Shown: one piece after another, positions 63,716 to 64,000 of the stretch
How positions within the stretch are numbered: the stretch's first letter is position 1
Layout of the letters: each line of letters opens with the position of its first letter
DNA from: Stella humosa
GTDB lineage: Bacteria > Pseudomonadota > Alphaproteobacteria > ATCC43930 > Allostellaceae
Direction of reading: 5' to 3'
DNA: 64,000 nucleotides
Assembly (NCBI RefSeq): GCF_006738645.1
Contig: NZ_AP019700.1
Coordinates: 942,001 to 1,006,000, forward strand
Position numbers and translations under genes: made by a program
Notes under the pieces: model-generated
Seen by the model: the letters and a program-made list of their open reading frames with translations, nothing else
Told to the model about the DNA's origin: nothing
The model's database searches: none

Positions 63716-64000
63716 ATGAGGTGGCTGTTGCGACTGTTCGCCGGCGGCTCGGCCGCCTGGTGGTGCGCCGGCGCGGCCGCGGTCGCCGCGATCGCGCTGG
63801 CCGGAATGGTGTGGATCGAGCAGGGGGCGACGGCCGGCCAGCGCCGTCGGGCCGAAGCGGCCGAGGGCCGTGCCGCCACCCTGTTGCAGCAGCTCGACCT
63901 CGTGACCGAGGTCAATGCCAGCAACCTGGCCGCCATGGCCGCCCAGCGCCAGGCGCACGCCCGCGACCTAGCCGACCTGTCGGCCGAGGCCGAGCGGGCG
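63716..64000 (+). CDS. Rz-like inner-membrane spanin, N-terminal part
   Basis: 95 residues seen, open at the right edge. AAGGAGG precedes the ATG. One membrane segment (WWCAGAAAVAAIALAGMVWI) is followed by a periplasmic alpha-helical coiled coil (RRAEAAEGRAATLLQQLDLV). This is the topology of inner-membrane spanins (Rz), which disrupt the outer membrane in the last step of lysis. An embedded Rz1-like lipoprotein frame cannot be judged without the rest. Confidence 0.6.
   Translation, partial: MRWLLRLFAGGSAAWWCAGAAAVAAIALAGMVWIEQGATAGQRRRAEAAEGRAATLLQQLDLVTEVNASNLAAMAAQRQAHARDLADLSAEAERA

Larger units (their letters stand above)
16861..64000. mobile_element. Lambda-like siphovirus prophage, left end and about 47 kb of body
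   Basis: A tyrosine integrase lies next to an interrupted tRNA. It is followed in lambda order by a leftward early operon, an immunity region, a replication module, terminase small and large subunits, gpW, portal, protease/scaffold, gpD-like decoration, capsid, connectors, tail tube, frameshifted chaperone, a 1740-residue tape measure (implying a long flexible tail), hub, fibres and lysis genes. All core modules look intact apart from one broken glycine-rich tail gene, so it may be inducible. The right end lies past 64000. Confidence 0.9.

Overview
The window is high-GC DNA, roughly 70 percent by eye, with strong G/C third-position bias. It appears to come from an alphaproteobacterium, most likely of the Rhodospirillales type. 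The grounds are codon use, a TAXI-type TRAP receptor, a Liv-type transporter with an RpiR regulator, isovaleryl-CoA dehydrogenase, and the style of the phage proteins. The species cannot be fixed from the sequence alone.

Positions 1-16813 are chromosomal. In order they hold: the end of a histidine-phosphotransfer (HPt) protein; a lone TAXI receptor; a PaaI thioesterase; an acyl-CoA catabolic run (isovaleryl-CoA dehydrogenase, short-chain acyl-CoA dehydrogenase, DsbA-fold isomerase); a GST; a leftward branched-chain amino-acid type ABC transporter (binding protein, LivH, LivM, LivG, LivF and a third, divergent ATPase) with a divergent RpiR regulator; formate-tetrahydrofolate ligase coupled to a threonine dehydratase; an FMN alpha-hydroxy-acid oxidase; and a methyltransferase. 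A tRNA-Pro(TGG) follows, but it is cut after the anticodon stem. Foreign DNA starts there.

Positions from about 16861 to the right edge are a lambda-like siphovirus prophage. Its right end is outside the window. The order is: AT-rich secreted H-type-lectin cargo; integrase, excisionase-like and ASCH genes; a leftward early operon of overlapping genes; an immunity region with a LexA-like repressor, Cro-like protein and left and right operators; a rightward early operon with HD hydrolase, adenine methylase, CHC2/Toprim primase and D5-type helicase; then packaging, head, connector, tail, hub and fibre, and lysis genes. Most early genes are joined by ATGA or GTGA start/stop overlaps, so translation is probably coupled.

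Four accessory genes are inserted in the late region on the opposite strand to the structural genes: an EVE-DUF3883 candidate restriction nuclease (gpW/portal), a YdjM-like membrane hydrolase (portal/protease), a uracil-DNA-glycosylase-like protein (connector/tail tube) and a 72-residue protein (tail tube/chaperone). A co-directional cassette of four Maf-like or glycosyltransferase-like genes sits between the major capsid gene and the connectors. Other signals read from the sequence are a -1 ribosomal frameshift site (A AAA AAC plus stem) in the tail chaperone gene, a nested scaffold start in the head protease gene, three lambda-spaced operators with apparently leaderless cI and cro, and a glycine-rich tail gene broken by two one-base losses in G runs.

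No database search was run. Family names rest on recognised motifs and gene order.
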